Positions 1 through 6,156 of a stretch of 44,428 nucleotides of DNA are shown one piece after another. The stretch lies in the NCBI GenBank assembly GCA_018830525.1, contig JAHJSH010000023.1, forward strand, positions 1-44,428. The letters are read 5' to 3'. Origin of the DNA: Nanobdellota archaeon. GTDB taxonomy: Archaea > Nanobdellota > Nanobdellia > Pacearchaeales > GW2011-AR1. Position 1 is the stretch's first letter, and every line of letters starts with the position of its first letter. The notes below the pieces were generated by a model, which worked only from the letters and a program-made list of their open reading frames with translations, had not been told where the DNA came from and did no database searches. A program made the translations under genes and the position numbers.

Positions 1-137
1 TAACTAAATATTACTAAGAGTAAAGATGAGACTGGTGTAGGCGTTTTATGAGTCGAACCGGTTCGACCGAATTTTTGCTCTTAGACTAACTAAATATTAC
101 TAAGAGTAAAGATGAGACTGGTGTAGGCGTTTTATGA
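1..137. repeat. 51-bp direct repeat pair with central palindrome
   Basis: Bases 1-51 and 87-137 are identical (starting taactaaatattactaagag and ending gcgttttatga). The 35-bp spacer starts with a perfect 16-bp palindrome, gtcgaaccggttcgac, at 52-67. A second inverted pair (ctcttag 78-84, ctaagag 100-106) lies across the spacer and second copy. The second copy runs into the stop codon of the patatin-like gene, so it lies in that gene's 3' region. A terminator, an attachment site or part of a longer array cut by the window edge are all possible. Confidence 0.8.
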
Positions 138-914
138 TTGAGATAATTCGATTATTCTTTTAAGATGTTTTTTTGCAGCTTTCCTTCCCAATTTTATTAC
201 TTTCTCTACACTTTTGAAATCAAAAGAATCTATTCCCTTTGTTTTTATCTGTACGAATAATCGATTCTCTCGTTTATCCTTTCCGACTCCAATTAGTTTA
301 TTTGTCATAATCGCTATTGCTTCAAAAATTATATCTTTAGTGTCTCCGCCCTTTTTGAAGATTATTTTTCTCGGCATGGCATTAACCGCAATTACTTTTT
401 CAGCTTTTTTCAAGGCGTATTCTTCAGGTAATGGATCAATTACTCCCCCATCTACTAGCAACATTTTTCCTATTTTTATTGGTTGGAATATTCCCGGGAT
501 TGAAATACTTGCACTGATATTTTTTAGTAAATATCCTTTTTCTAGATAAACTTCATTCCCCGTTATTAGGTCTGTAGCAATCGCAGTAAATCTGGGATTT
601 AAAGTTTCCATTCTTCTTCCTTTAATTAGAGGTTCAATAAATTTTTCTATTTCTTTTGTATCGGTGTTTCCTTTCCGCATTCGGTTAGATAATAATAATG
701 AAAGGATTCTGTTTTTTGAAAGTTTTAGAATTTTCTTTTTTAGTTCGTCTAATTTTCCTGCAGCATATACTCCCCCCACGAGAGCACCCATACTTGTTCC
801 GACAATATAATCGACTTTAATATTATTTTCTTGTAATACTTCTAAGAATCCTATGTGTGCCAGTCCCCTTACACTCCCCCCAGAGAGGGCAATTGCTAAT
901 CCTCTTTTCCCCAT
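132..914 (-). CDS. patatin-like phospholipase (RssA/YlbK type)
   Basis: This 260-residue protein has the patatin fold signature: an oxyanion-hole loop GGSVRG at residues 12-17, the nucleophile elbow GTSMG at 39-43 (Ser41) and the catalytic Asp in DGG at 155-157, followed by a PLP turn. Together these form the Ser-Asp dyad of patatin lipid acyl hydrolases, which cleave acyl esters of membrane lipids. The length matches the short single-domain bacterial/archaeal RssA family. There is no signal peptide, so a cytosolic or membrane-peripheral role is likely. The ATG at 914 lies about 25 nt downstream of a TATA-like element (gaatttaaaac on the minus strand), which fits a leaderless mRNA. The gene is transcribed away from the SRP RNA. 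Substrate is unknown. Confidence 0.9.
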   Translation of the reverse strand: MGKRGLAIALSGGSVRGLAHIGFLEVLQENNIKVDYIVGTSMGALVGGVYAAGKLDELKKKILKLSKNRILSLLLSNRMRKGNTDTKEIEKFIEPLIKGRRMETLNPRFTAIATDLITGNEVYLEKGYLLKNISASISIPGIFQPIKIGKMLLVDGGVIDPLPEEYALKKAEKVIAVNAMPRKIIFKKGGDTKDIIFEAIAIMTNKLIGVGKDKRENRLFVQIKTKGIDSFDFKSVEKVIKLGRKAAKKHLKRIIELSQS

Positions 915-987
915 GTTTTATTTAGGTTGTTAGATGTTTTAAATTCTCTTATTAGTTAATCTTATAAATCGTGATTTCTCTTAGTTT

Positions 988-1248
988 ATGTAGGCAGGTC
1001 AGCGAGTTAGCCCCTCGCTATTCGCAAATGGGCTTTATGGCGGACTGCAAGGCGAGACGTGAGATGAAGCTGTCAATGTTGTTGATTTGACGTTGAGGTT
1101 TTGTCCTTTTTGATCTTGCCTTTATGAAGTGGGTCAGATCAGGAATGAAGCAGCCCTAAGTTAAGGTTTAGGTGCTTAAAGGGTCGCAGAACTGAGGATA
1201 ACCAATGGCCTCTTTTCGGTGGATTTGAGCTACTTGTCGGCCTACACT
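988..1248 (+). ncRNA. ffs: signal recognition particle RNA (7S/SRP RNA)
   Basis: The SRP RNA scaffolds SRP19 and SRP54 for co-translational targeting of membrane and secreted proteins. The most conserved part, helix 8, is visible at 1131-1157: gggtcagatcagg, a GGAA tetraloop, then gaagcagccct, which forms the SRP54-binding symmetric and asymmetric loops. The 5' end gtaggc (990-995) pairs with gcctac (1240-1245), closing helix 1 as archaeal SRP RNAs do. About 260 nt is slightly short for the archaeal type. A TATA element, cttataaatc (961-970), sits about 25 nt upstream of the proposed start. Ends are good to a few bases. Confidence 0.93.
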
Positions 1249-1318
1249 AATTTTATAAAGTAACATTAGCCAAGTAGGTCTAGGGAAAATGTTTTATTGA
1301 TAAAATTTACCTGAAGGT

Positions 1319-1333
1319 AATTTTATAAAGTAA
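1319..1333 (+). promoter_or_regulatory. TATA promoter of the first pilus operon, duplicated upstream
   Basis: The string aattttataaagtaa occurs at 1249-1263, just after the SRP RNA, and again at 1319-1333. The second copy is about 25 nt upstream of ATG 1351, as expected for a leaderless archaeal mRNA. The first copy has no clear gene behind it: the intervening 55 bases show only a four-codon ATG-TGA. The first copy may be a duplicated promoter or may belong to a short non-coding transcript. Confidence 0.55.
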
Positions 1334-1350
1334 TTAGTTCTATAATTATA

Positions 1351-1947
1351 ATGGTGATGCAGAAGAAGGCGCAGTTTTTTTTGTTAGCTGCGGTGATAAT
1401 TTCAGCAGTTATTATTAGTTTGGGGTTCGTTGCGAACAAGGCGACGACGAATCGAGAGCCGGGGAGTTTTTATGATTTTAGTTATGAGGTTCAGAGGGAA
1501 ACTGGGGCTGTAATTGATTATGAGATTTATACTCTTAGTGAAGGTAATTTAACTGACTTTGTTAATTTGCTTGCGGGAGATATAGGTGATAGAGACCCGG
1601 ATTCTAATTTTATTTTTATCTATGGAAATAATACTGGAATGACTCTCAAGAATTATGGGTCCGATAGTATTTATGATGGGGATAATGAAGTTGAAGGTGG
1701 CGGATCTATCGCGATTAGTTCTATTTGTTTGCCTGGAGGTTCTTGTTTGACGGTGGGAACTGATGCCGATGATTTTGATCCTACCACTGGTGAAGCTTTC
1801 TGGAATGAAACAGAATTGGCAGGGCAAACTAAAATTACAGTTACTATTGGGGCTAATGATTATTCGTTTCCAATCTCCGAGCACAAACAAGTTATTTTTA
1901 TAATACAAAAGGAGACCGAAGATGAGAACTTTATCAGTGTTAAATAA
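1351..1947 (+). CDS. pilin-like secreted protein with class III-type N-terminus
   Basis: A 198-residue protein whose N-terminus is basic (MVMQKK), then AQFFLLAAVIISAVIISLGF as one hydrophobic helix, then an extracellular-looking beta-rich, Asp/Gly/Thr-rich domain with two Cys (ICLPGGSC) that may form a disulfide. This is the layout of minor archaeal pilins or archaellin-like proteins, but I do not recognise a named family in the C-terminal part. It opens a run of pilin genes, overlaps the next by 26 bp and is probably co-transcribed with it. Start: ATG 1351, about 25 nt after a TATA box; ATG 1357 is an alternative. A subunit or accessory pilin of the pilus encoded downstream is the most likely role. 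Confidence 0.75.
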   Translation: MVMQKKAQFFLLAAVIISAVIISLGFVANKATTNREPGSFYDFSYEVQRETGAVIDYEIYTLSEGNLTDFVNLLAGDIGDRDPDSNFIFIYGNNTGMTLKNYGSDSIYDGDNEVEGGGSIAISSICLPGGSCLTVGTDADDFDPTTGEAFWNETELAGQTKITVTIGANDYSFPISEHKQVIFIIQKETEDENFISVK

Positions 1948-2440
1948 AGATAAGAAGGCGGTTAGTATAATCGTCTCGTATGTTCTATTGATTACTATAA
2001 CTCTTAGTCTATCGGTTCTCGTCTATAACTGGTTGAAATTTTATGTACAACCAAATGAGATTCCGGAATGTTCAGACAATGTTAATATTATTATTCAGGA
2101 TTATTTTTGTGTTCCGAGTAGCCAGGATCCGTACACGGGAGTATGGACTCACGGGAATTTACAGATTACTTTAAAGAATAAGGGGTTGTTCAATGTAAGT
2201 GGATTTAATCTGCGGGTTCATGATAGGGAGGATGCGGAGTTTGGATTCTATACTCTCGAGGAGGGTGGTGTAATGATGGTTCCCGGAGGAGATTTTTTTC
2301 AACAATATAATTTTAGTGATCTTGTTGTTGAACCGCTTCATGATTTGAGGACTATAACTATCATAGAGGTTCAGCCGTTTATTGAAGAGGAAGGGAAGGT
2401 TATTTGTAAATCATATGCTATACAGAAAGTCGATTGTTGA
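1922..2440 (+). CDS. archaeal type IV pilin-like protein
   Basis: 172 residues. After NKDKKA comes a long hydrophobic helix (VSIIVSYVLLITITLSLSVL, about residues 13-32) ending in YNWLKFYV, as in the archaeal Pilin_N family (PF07790). The C-terminal 130 residues carry Cys pairs and an LKNKGLFNVSGFNLRV segment typical of the beta-sandwich of archaeal pilins, where an 'N-KG..N' strand recurs. The gene overlaps the upstream pilin-like gene by 26 bp with an SD-like ggagaccgaag before ATG 1922, so translation is probably coupled. A prepilin peptidase of the PibD/FlaK type would process it; none is in the window. Confidence 0.8.
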   Translation: MRTLSVLNKDKKAVSIIVSYVLLITITLSLSVLVYNWLKFYVQPNEIPECSDNVNIIIQDYFCVPSSQDPYTGVWTHGNLQITLKNKGLFNVSGFNLRVHDREDAEFGFYTLEEGGVMMVPGGDFFQQYNFSDLVVEPLHDLRTITIIEVQPFIEEEGKVICKSYAIQKVDC

Positions 2441-2480
2441 TTTTCAGTAAGTTTATAAATTACAGAGGCTGTTTATAATC

Positions 2481-3005
2481 ATGGAAGTGGTGAAATTAAA
2501 GAAGAAAAAAGTGAATAGAGGATTCTCATGTTTTTCTCGTGGGACTCGAAAGAAGGGATTGTCACCAGTTATCGCAACGGTACTTTTAGTTATGTTGGTT
2601 TTGTTTTTGGCGGCGATTGTTTTTCTTTGGGCGCGAGGATTTATTAGTGAACAGATTGAAAAGTTTGGGAGGCCTATCGAGGACCAATGTAAATTAGTTG
2701 ATTTTGATGTTGCGGTAGTTACGGGGGCGGGAAGTCAATATGCATTTGAAGTTGTGAATCATGGGAATATAGATATTTATAATTTGGAAATTAAAAAATC
2801 CAAGGAAGGAAATTCAGAAGTAAGTAAATTTAAGTTCAATATCCCTGCTGGTAAGGCGGCTTTGGGCGATGCCTTTTTGATGATGAAGGATGGTTCTAAG
2901 CCAGAGACTATTACAGTTTATCCGGCATTGATTGGAAACGTCCGAGGGAAAGATTCAAATAAGGTGTTTACCTGTATTGAACTAGGAAAAAAGATCACAA
3001 TTTAA
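2481..3005 (+). CDS. archaeal type IV pilin
   Basis: 174 residues. A long basic leader with RKKG is followed by LSPVIATVLLVMLVLFLAAI and FLWARGFI, a textbook class III signal (cleavage after the Gly, hydrophobic assembly helix) of the PF07790 family. The leader, about 29 residues before the cleavage site, is unusually long. The mature domain has the EVVNHGNIDIYNLEIKKS strand pair seen in archaeal pilins. TATA tttataaattac (2450-2460) lies about 25 nt upstream of ATG 2481, so this gene has its own leaderless promoter. It precedes the probable major pilin. Confidence 0.87.
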   Translation: MEVVKLKKKKVNRGFSCFSRGTRKKGLSPVIATVLLVMLVLFLAAIVFLWARGFISEQIEKFGRPIEDQCKLVDFDVAVVTGAGSQYAFEVVNHGNIDIYNLEIKKSKEGNSEVSKFKFNIPAGKAALGDAFLMMKDGSKPETITVYPALIGNVRGKDSNKVFTCIELGKKITI

Positions 3006-3054
3006 TTTATCCTACGGGAAAATTGAAATGATAGTGAAAGGAGGTTAAAAATAA

Positions 3055-3522
3055 ATGAATAATAAAAAAGGTATTTCAGCGATTGTTGCTACAGTTTTAA
3101 TTATCTTAATCACCGTTGCGGCGGTTACGATTATTTGGGCTGCTATCATTCCTATGATTCAAGACCAAATTGGAGGATCTACTGAATGTTTCGATGCTTC
3201 TGCTGCTTTATCAGTTACTACTGATTATAGTTGTGTAAATGATACTTCAAAAGAGGCTCAAATTCAGGTTCATCGAGGTACGGGAAAGTTTACTCTTAGT
3301 GATATAGAAATTATCCTTGGTGCTGGAGGTAATACTAATTCTACTATGGTTGTAGAGGATTTAATTCAGTCAGTTCCAGATGTTAATGGTGATAGAGTTT
3401 ATACCCTTACTTACATTGGTGATAAGGTCACTGAGGCTGGTGTAGCTGCATGGGTTGAAGCAGGGAATACTGTAAAGGCTTGTGATAAGAGTGGAATGGT
3501 TACAATTCCTGAATGCGCATAA
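3055..3522 (+). CDS. probable major type IV pilin
   Basis: 155 residues: MNNKKG then [20 protein letters not shown], a very clean class III signal peptide with cleavage predicted after Gly6. The mature protein is small, Thr/Ser/Val-rich and acidic, with Cys residues in TECFDAS, YSCVN, ACDKS and PECA that could form disulfides. A strong Shine-Dalgarno (gaaaggaggt, 3038-3047), rare in this mostly leaderless window, precedes ATG 3055, and a highly structured, GC-rich 3' region follows. Both suggest high expression, hence my reading as the main filament subunit. That ranking is inference. Confidence 0.85.
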   Translation: MNNKKGISAIVATVLIILITVAAVTIIWAAIIPMIQDQIGGSTECFDASAALSVTTDYSCVNDTSKEAQIQVHRGTGKFTLSDIEIILGAGGNTNSTMVVEDLIQSVPDVNGDRVYTLTYIGDKVTEAGVAAWVEAGNTVKACDKSGMVTIPECA

Positions 3523-3555
3523 ACATAAATTATTTTTATTTTATTTTTTATTTTT

Positions 3556-3717
3556 GGCTCCTCCGCCCGGGGGCGTATCCCTTTTTGCAGGGTATGGAGC
3601 CTTCTGATTTTTTTGAGAGTTTGTTATAGTGCCCGCCCAGAATTTTATCATGATAAAATTCTTCCCACCCCTTTCTAGGAATTTGTGAAGACGGGAGTTT
3701 TATGGAACGCCGTCTTC
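3556..3717 (+). terminator. structured 3' region of the major pilin gene
   Basis: Three independent foldable blocks lie between the major pilin and the next gene: an outer stem ggctcc (3556-3561)/ggagcc (3596-3601) enclosing a cgccc/gggcg stem; a perfect 24-bp palindrome at 3639-3662 (agaattttatca and its complement); and an 8-bp stem gaagacgg (3687-3694)/ccgtcttc (3710-3717). T-rich tracts precede the first block. The region could terminate transcription, protect an abundant pilin mRNA 3' end, or be a small RNA. The TATA of the next gene (agtatataaagg, from about 3723) follows directly. Confidence 0.6.
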
Positions 3718-3754
3718 GAGAAAAGTATATAAAGGAGATTTCATTTTTAATTTC

Positions 3755-4285
3755 ATGAGGGGGGTTGTAAATAAAAAGGGGCAAGTCTGGGTTGAGACGG
3801 TTATTTATACTTTAATTGGTCTTACTATTATAGGACTCGTTTTGGCGGTTGCTTTGCCGAAAATTAATGAGAAGAAGGATGAAGTTATGATTAATCAGGC
3901 GGTTCAGGCCTTGGGAAGTATTGATGATAAAGTTTATGAAGTTCAAAGAGCAGTAGGAAATCGTAGGACTGTTGATTTAGATATTGGGAAAGGAAGATTG
4001 ATTATTGATATGGATTTGGATACTATCTCGTGGGTAATTGATTCTAAGTTCAAATATAGCGAGCCTGGTATTGAAGTTCCTATGGGGAATCTGAATGTTT
4101 TAACTGAGGAGACCGACCCTTGGACTGTTACTCTGAAGATAAATTATGCGGTTGATATTCGATTTGATGAGTTGTCTGTCGGAACTAAAGAACTTGATTC
4201 TGCTCCGACACCGTATAAACTAATGATTGAAAATATTGGGAAGAATGAATTTGATAATCTTATCATTCAATTGAGTGTTTCTTGA
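3755..4285 (+). CDS. pilin-like protein with Glu5-type assembly helix
   Basis: 176 residues. N-terminus MRGVVNKKGQ then VWVETVIYTLIGLTIIGLVL: a class III signal with a Glu near position 5 of the mature helix (VWVE), the feature that type IV pilin-like proteins use to register subunits. The helix continues into a charged ALPKINEKKDE stretch. The C-terminal part is a mixed alpha/beta domain without a recognised family. Start ATG 3755 is about 25 nt after TATA (agtatataaagg), so it is leaderless. It is likely a minor pilin of the same machine. Confidence 0.78.
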   Translation: MRGVVNKKGQVWVETVIYTLIGLTIIGLVLAVALPKINEKKDEVMINQAVQALGSIDDKVYEVQRAVGNRRTVDLDIGKGRLIIDMDLDTISWVIDSKFKYSEPGIEVPMGNLNVLTEETDPWTVTLKINYAVDIRFDELSVGTKELDSAPTPYKLMIENIGKNEFDNLIIQLSVS

Positions 4286-4349
4286 TTTTTATTTGTTAAT
4301 TATTTTCCCCTTAACAAAGTTTAATAAATGCGGATTCTTTATTTCCGTT

Positions 4350-4547
4350 ATGATACATGAAATTTCTAGGAGAGTGATCTTTAGATTGTGCAATGGCAAA
4401 GCCCTTGCTGATCACCCAGTAGGTGATCTGGTGATCAAAAAATCTAAGGCAGTACCCGGTCTGGGGGGACCGAGATTTTTGCTATCAATCTTTAAATTAT
4501 GCAATGACAAGTCCTTGCGTATCAAAAAATCGGAGGATTTTTGCTAA
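4350..4547 (+). CDS. mini-ORF with RLCNGKALA/KKSEDFC motifs, upstream of the pilus ATPase
   Basis: A 65-codon ORF starting at ATG 4350 (MIHEISRRVIFRLCNGK), exactly where a leaderless start would fall after the TATA-like tttaataaat at about 4320-4329. It contains the motif twice, RLCNGKALADHPVGDLVIKK then FKLCNDKSLRIKKSEDFC, and ends TAA overlapping the next ATG (taATG, 4545-4549). The DNA is also highly palindromic: gatcacc 4410-4416 pairs with ggtgatc 4430-4436, and aaaaatc 4525-4531 with gattttt 4536-4542, leaving the SD-like ggag in the loop. Related copies precede two pilin genes at 10.8 and 11.6 kb. It could be a translated leader peptide, a cis-acting RNA, or a dispersed repeat that happens to be open. 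Confidence 0.5.
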   Translation: MIHEISRRVIFRLCNGKALADHPVGDLVIKKSKAVPGLGGPRFLLSIFKLCNDKSLRIKKSEDFC

Positions 4548-4588
4548 TGGGTGAAATTATTTTAAATAAGGGGTTGAAAAATGACTGA
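4547..4588 (+). CDS. 13-residue leader peptide overlapping the pilus ATPase start
   Basis: ATG 4547 overlaps the stop of the preceding mini-ORF (TAATG) and lies 10 nt downstream of GGAGG (4532-4536). It encodes MGEIILNKGLKND and stops at 4586-4588 inside the sequence ATGACTGA, whose ATG (4581) is the ATPase start. Two successive overlaps of this kind suggest re-initiation coupling from mini-ORF to leader to ATPase. It is too short to judge by coding statistics. Confidence 0.4.
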   Translation: MGEIILNKGLKND

Positions 4589-6122
4589 CGCTATAAATTT
4601 GAATCCTCAAGTCCCCTCGCTTCCGAAGTTTGATGATAAGACTAAGATTGATGTTCGTTACATGGTTATCGCTCCATATGTTTCGATTCACGTTTATTAT
4701 GATGAGAAGTTGGGGGAAGTTATCTATGAGGTTGAGGAGCCGTTGCTTGACGAGGCTACTCAGAAAAATCTTGAGCGGATTGAGGCGGCGATGCGAGAGA
4801 TTGTGAATATTAATTTGTTGAGTGGTGAGAAAACTAAAGAAGGGCTATTAGATTATATTGATAAGACTTCTCGTTTGGTTATTTCTGAACTTGGTCTAGA
4901 GGTTGAAGAAGATAATTTTCATAGGATTTTCTATTACCTCTATAGGGATTTTATTGGGCTGAATCGGATTGAAGCAATGATGCAGGATTATTTTATAGAG
5001 GATATTGAATGTAATGGAATGGGGGATCCAATGTATATTGTTCATCGGGCTTTTAGGAATATTAAGACAAATGTCAAGTATTCTGACATGGAAGAGCTTT
5101 CGAGTTTTGTTGAGAAGCTGGCTCAGAAGACTGGGAGGTATATTTCTTATGCTAGTCCTATTCTTGATGGTAGTTTGCCGGATGGATCAAGAGTCAATGC
5201 TACATATACCAAGGATATTAGTTCTAAGGGACCGACATTTACAATTCGTAAGTTTACTAAAACCCCTTGGACTCCGATACAACTTCTTGGTTTCCATTCC
5301 CTGAGTCCTGAGATGTTGGCTTACTTTTGGATTTGTCTTCAGTATCAATCTAATCTTATGATTGTTGGTGGAACTGCTTCGGGAAAGACGACGATGCTTA
5401 ATGCGCTGGCGTTTTTTATCCCGCAGGAGAATCGAGTCGTTTCGATTGAAGATACTCGTGAATTGAATTTGCCTCGAGAGAATTGGTTGCCTTCAGTTGT
5501 TCGGTCTGGAGTCGGTGGGGCTGGTATGGGGGGTGCAGGGGAGGTTGATATGTTTAGTTTGCTTCGGGGGTCGTTTAGACAGAATCCGGATTATGTAATT
5601 GTTGGTGAAGTGCGAGGTAGGGAAGCTTCGGTTTTGTTTCAGGGAATGGCTTCGGGTCACGCTTCTATTTCTACTATGCATGGTGATTCGGTAGAATCTA
5701 TCATCCGTAGATTGGAAACTCCCCCAATTAATCTTAGTCCTATGTTGGTTAATGGTTTAGATATCATGGCGATTATGACTCATGCAATTGTTGGTGGCCA
5801 TGAGACGAGACGATTAAGAGAAATTGTTGAGGTTGTTAAGGTTGAGCCGGACGGAACTGCTTTGACGAATACACCGCTTACTTGGAATCCTGCTGATGAT
5901 AAATTTTATTCAAAAAAAGATAGTCGGATTTTTGATAAGATTGCGGATAAGTTTGGTTTAAATCGGGAAGAACTTCAGAAAGAATATGAAACTCGAACTA
6001 AGTTACTCTATACCTTTTTCCAGAAGAAGATTCTAGGGTATGAACAAGTTCAGAGAGTCATCAATGATTATTCGAAAAATCCTGAAGGGACTTTGAAAAC
6101 ATATGGGGTGACGAGAGTTTGA
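4581..6122 (+). CDS. type IV pilus assembly / secretion ATPase (TadA/FlaI/GspE family)
   Basis: 513 residues, the usual size for archaeal FlaI/TadA-type motors that power pilin assembly from the cytoplasmic side. Walker A GGTASGKTT is at residues 263-271 (Lys269), Walker B-type DYVIVGE at 337-343, followed by the VRGREA Asp/His-box region and the conserved SGHASISTMHGDS. An N-terminal domain (about 1-230) of the T2SSE type precedes it. It forms hexamers that contact the TadC/FlaJ platform proteins, here encoded at 8553 and 9847. An own SD-like aggggt precedes ATG 4581, which also overlaps a 13-residue leader ORF. The G-rich codon style matches the rest of the pilus locus. Confidence 0.95.
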   Translation: MTDAINLNPQVPSLPKFDDKTKIDVRYMVIAPYVSIHVYYDEKLGEVIYEVEEPLLDEATQKNLERIEAAMREIVNINLLSGEKTKEGLLDYIDKTSRLVISELGLEVEEDNFHRIFYYLYRDFIGLNRIEAMMQDYFIEDIECNGMGDPMYIVHRAFRNIKTNVKYSDMEELSSFVEKLAQKTGRYISYASPILDGSLPDGSRVNATYTKDISSKGPTFTIRKFTKTPWTPIQLLGFHSLSPEMLAYFWICLQYQSNLMIVGGTASGKTTMLNALAFFIPQENRVVSIEDTRELNLPRENWLPSVVRSGVGGAGMGGAGEVDMFSLLRGSFRQNPDYVIVGEVRGREASVLFQGMASGHASISTMHGDSVESIIRRLETPPINLSPMLVNGLDIMAIMTHAIVGGHETRRLREIVEVVKVEPDGTALTNTPLTWNPADDKFYSKKDSRIFDKIADKFGLNREELQKEYETRTKLLYTFFQKKILGYEQVQRVINDYSKNPEGTLKTYGVTRV

Positions 6123-6146
6123 TAACATTAATAAACAAGTTTTTCT
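6122..6146. repeat. 25-bp direct repeat, left copy, flanking the DUF285 adhesin cassette
   Basis: Bases 6122-6146 (ataacattaataaacaag followed by tttttct) are repeated exactly at 8344-8368. The left copy is the TATA promoter of the adhesin gene at 6157, and the right copy is the promoter region of the 55-residue gene at 8393. A related string (cttaataaacaagattttc) occurs at 30788-30806. The pair brackets the adhesin gene, a beta-helix remnant and a herA 5' stub. Confidence 0.85.
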
Positions 6147-6156
6147 ATAGATTATT

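Noticed and set aside
4275-4349. N-terminal 25-codon extension of the ATPase-leader mini-ORF
   Set aside because: It overlaps the end of the upstream pilin gene and the predicted TATA; ATG 4350 fits a leaderless start.
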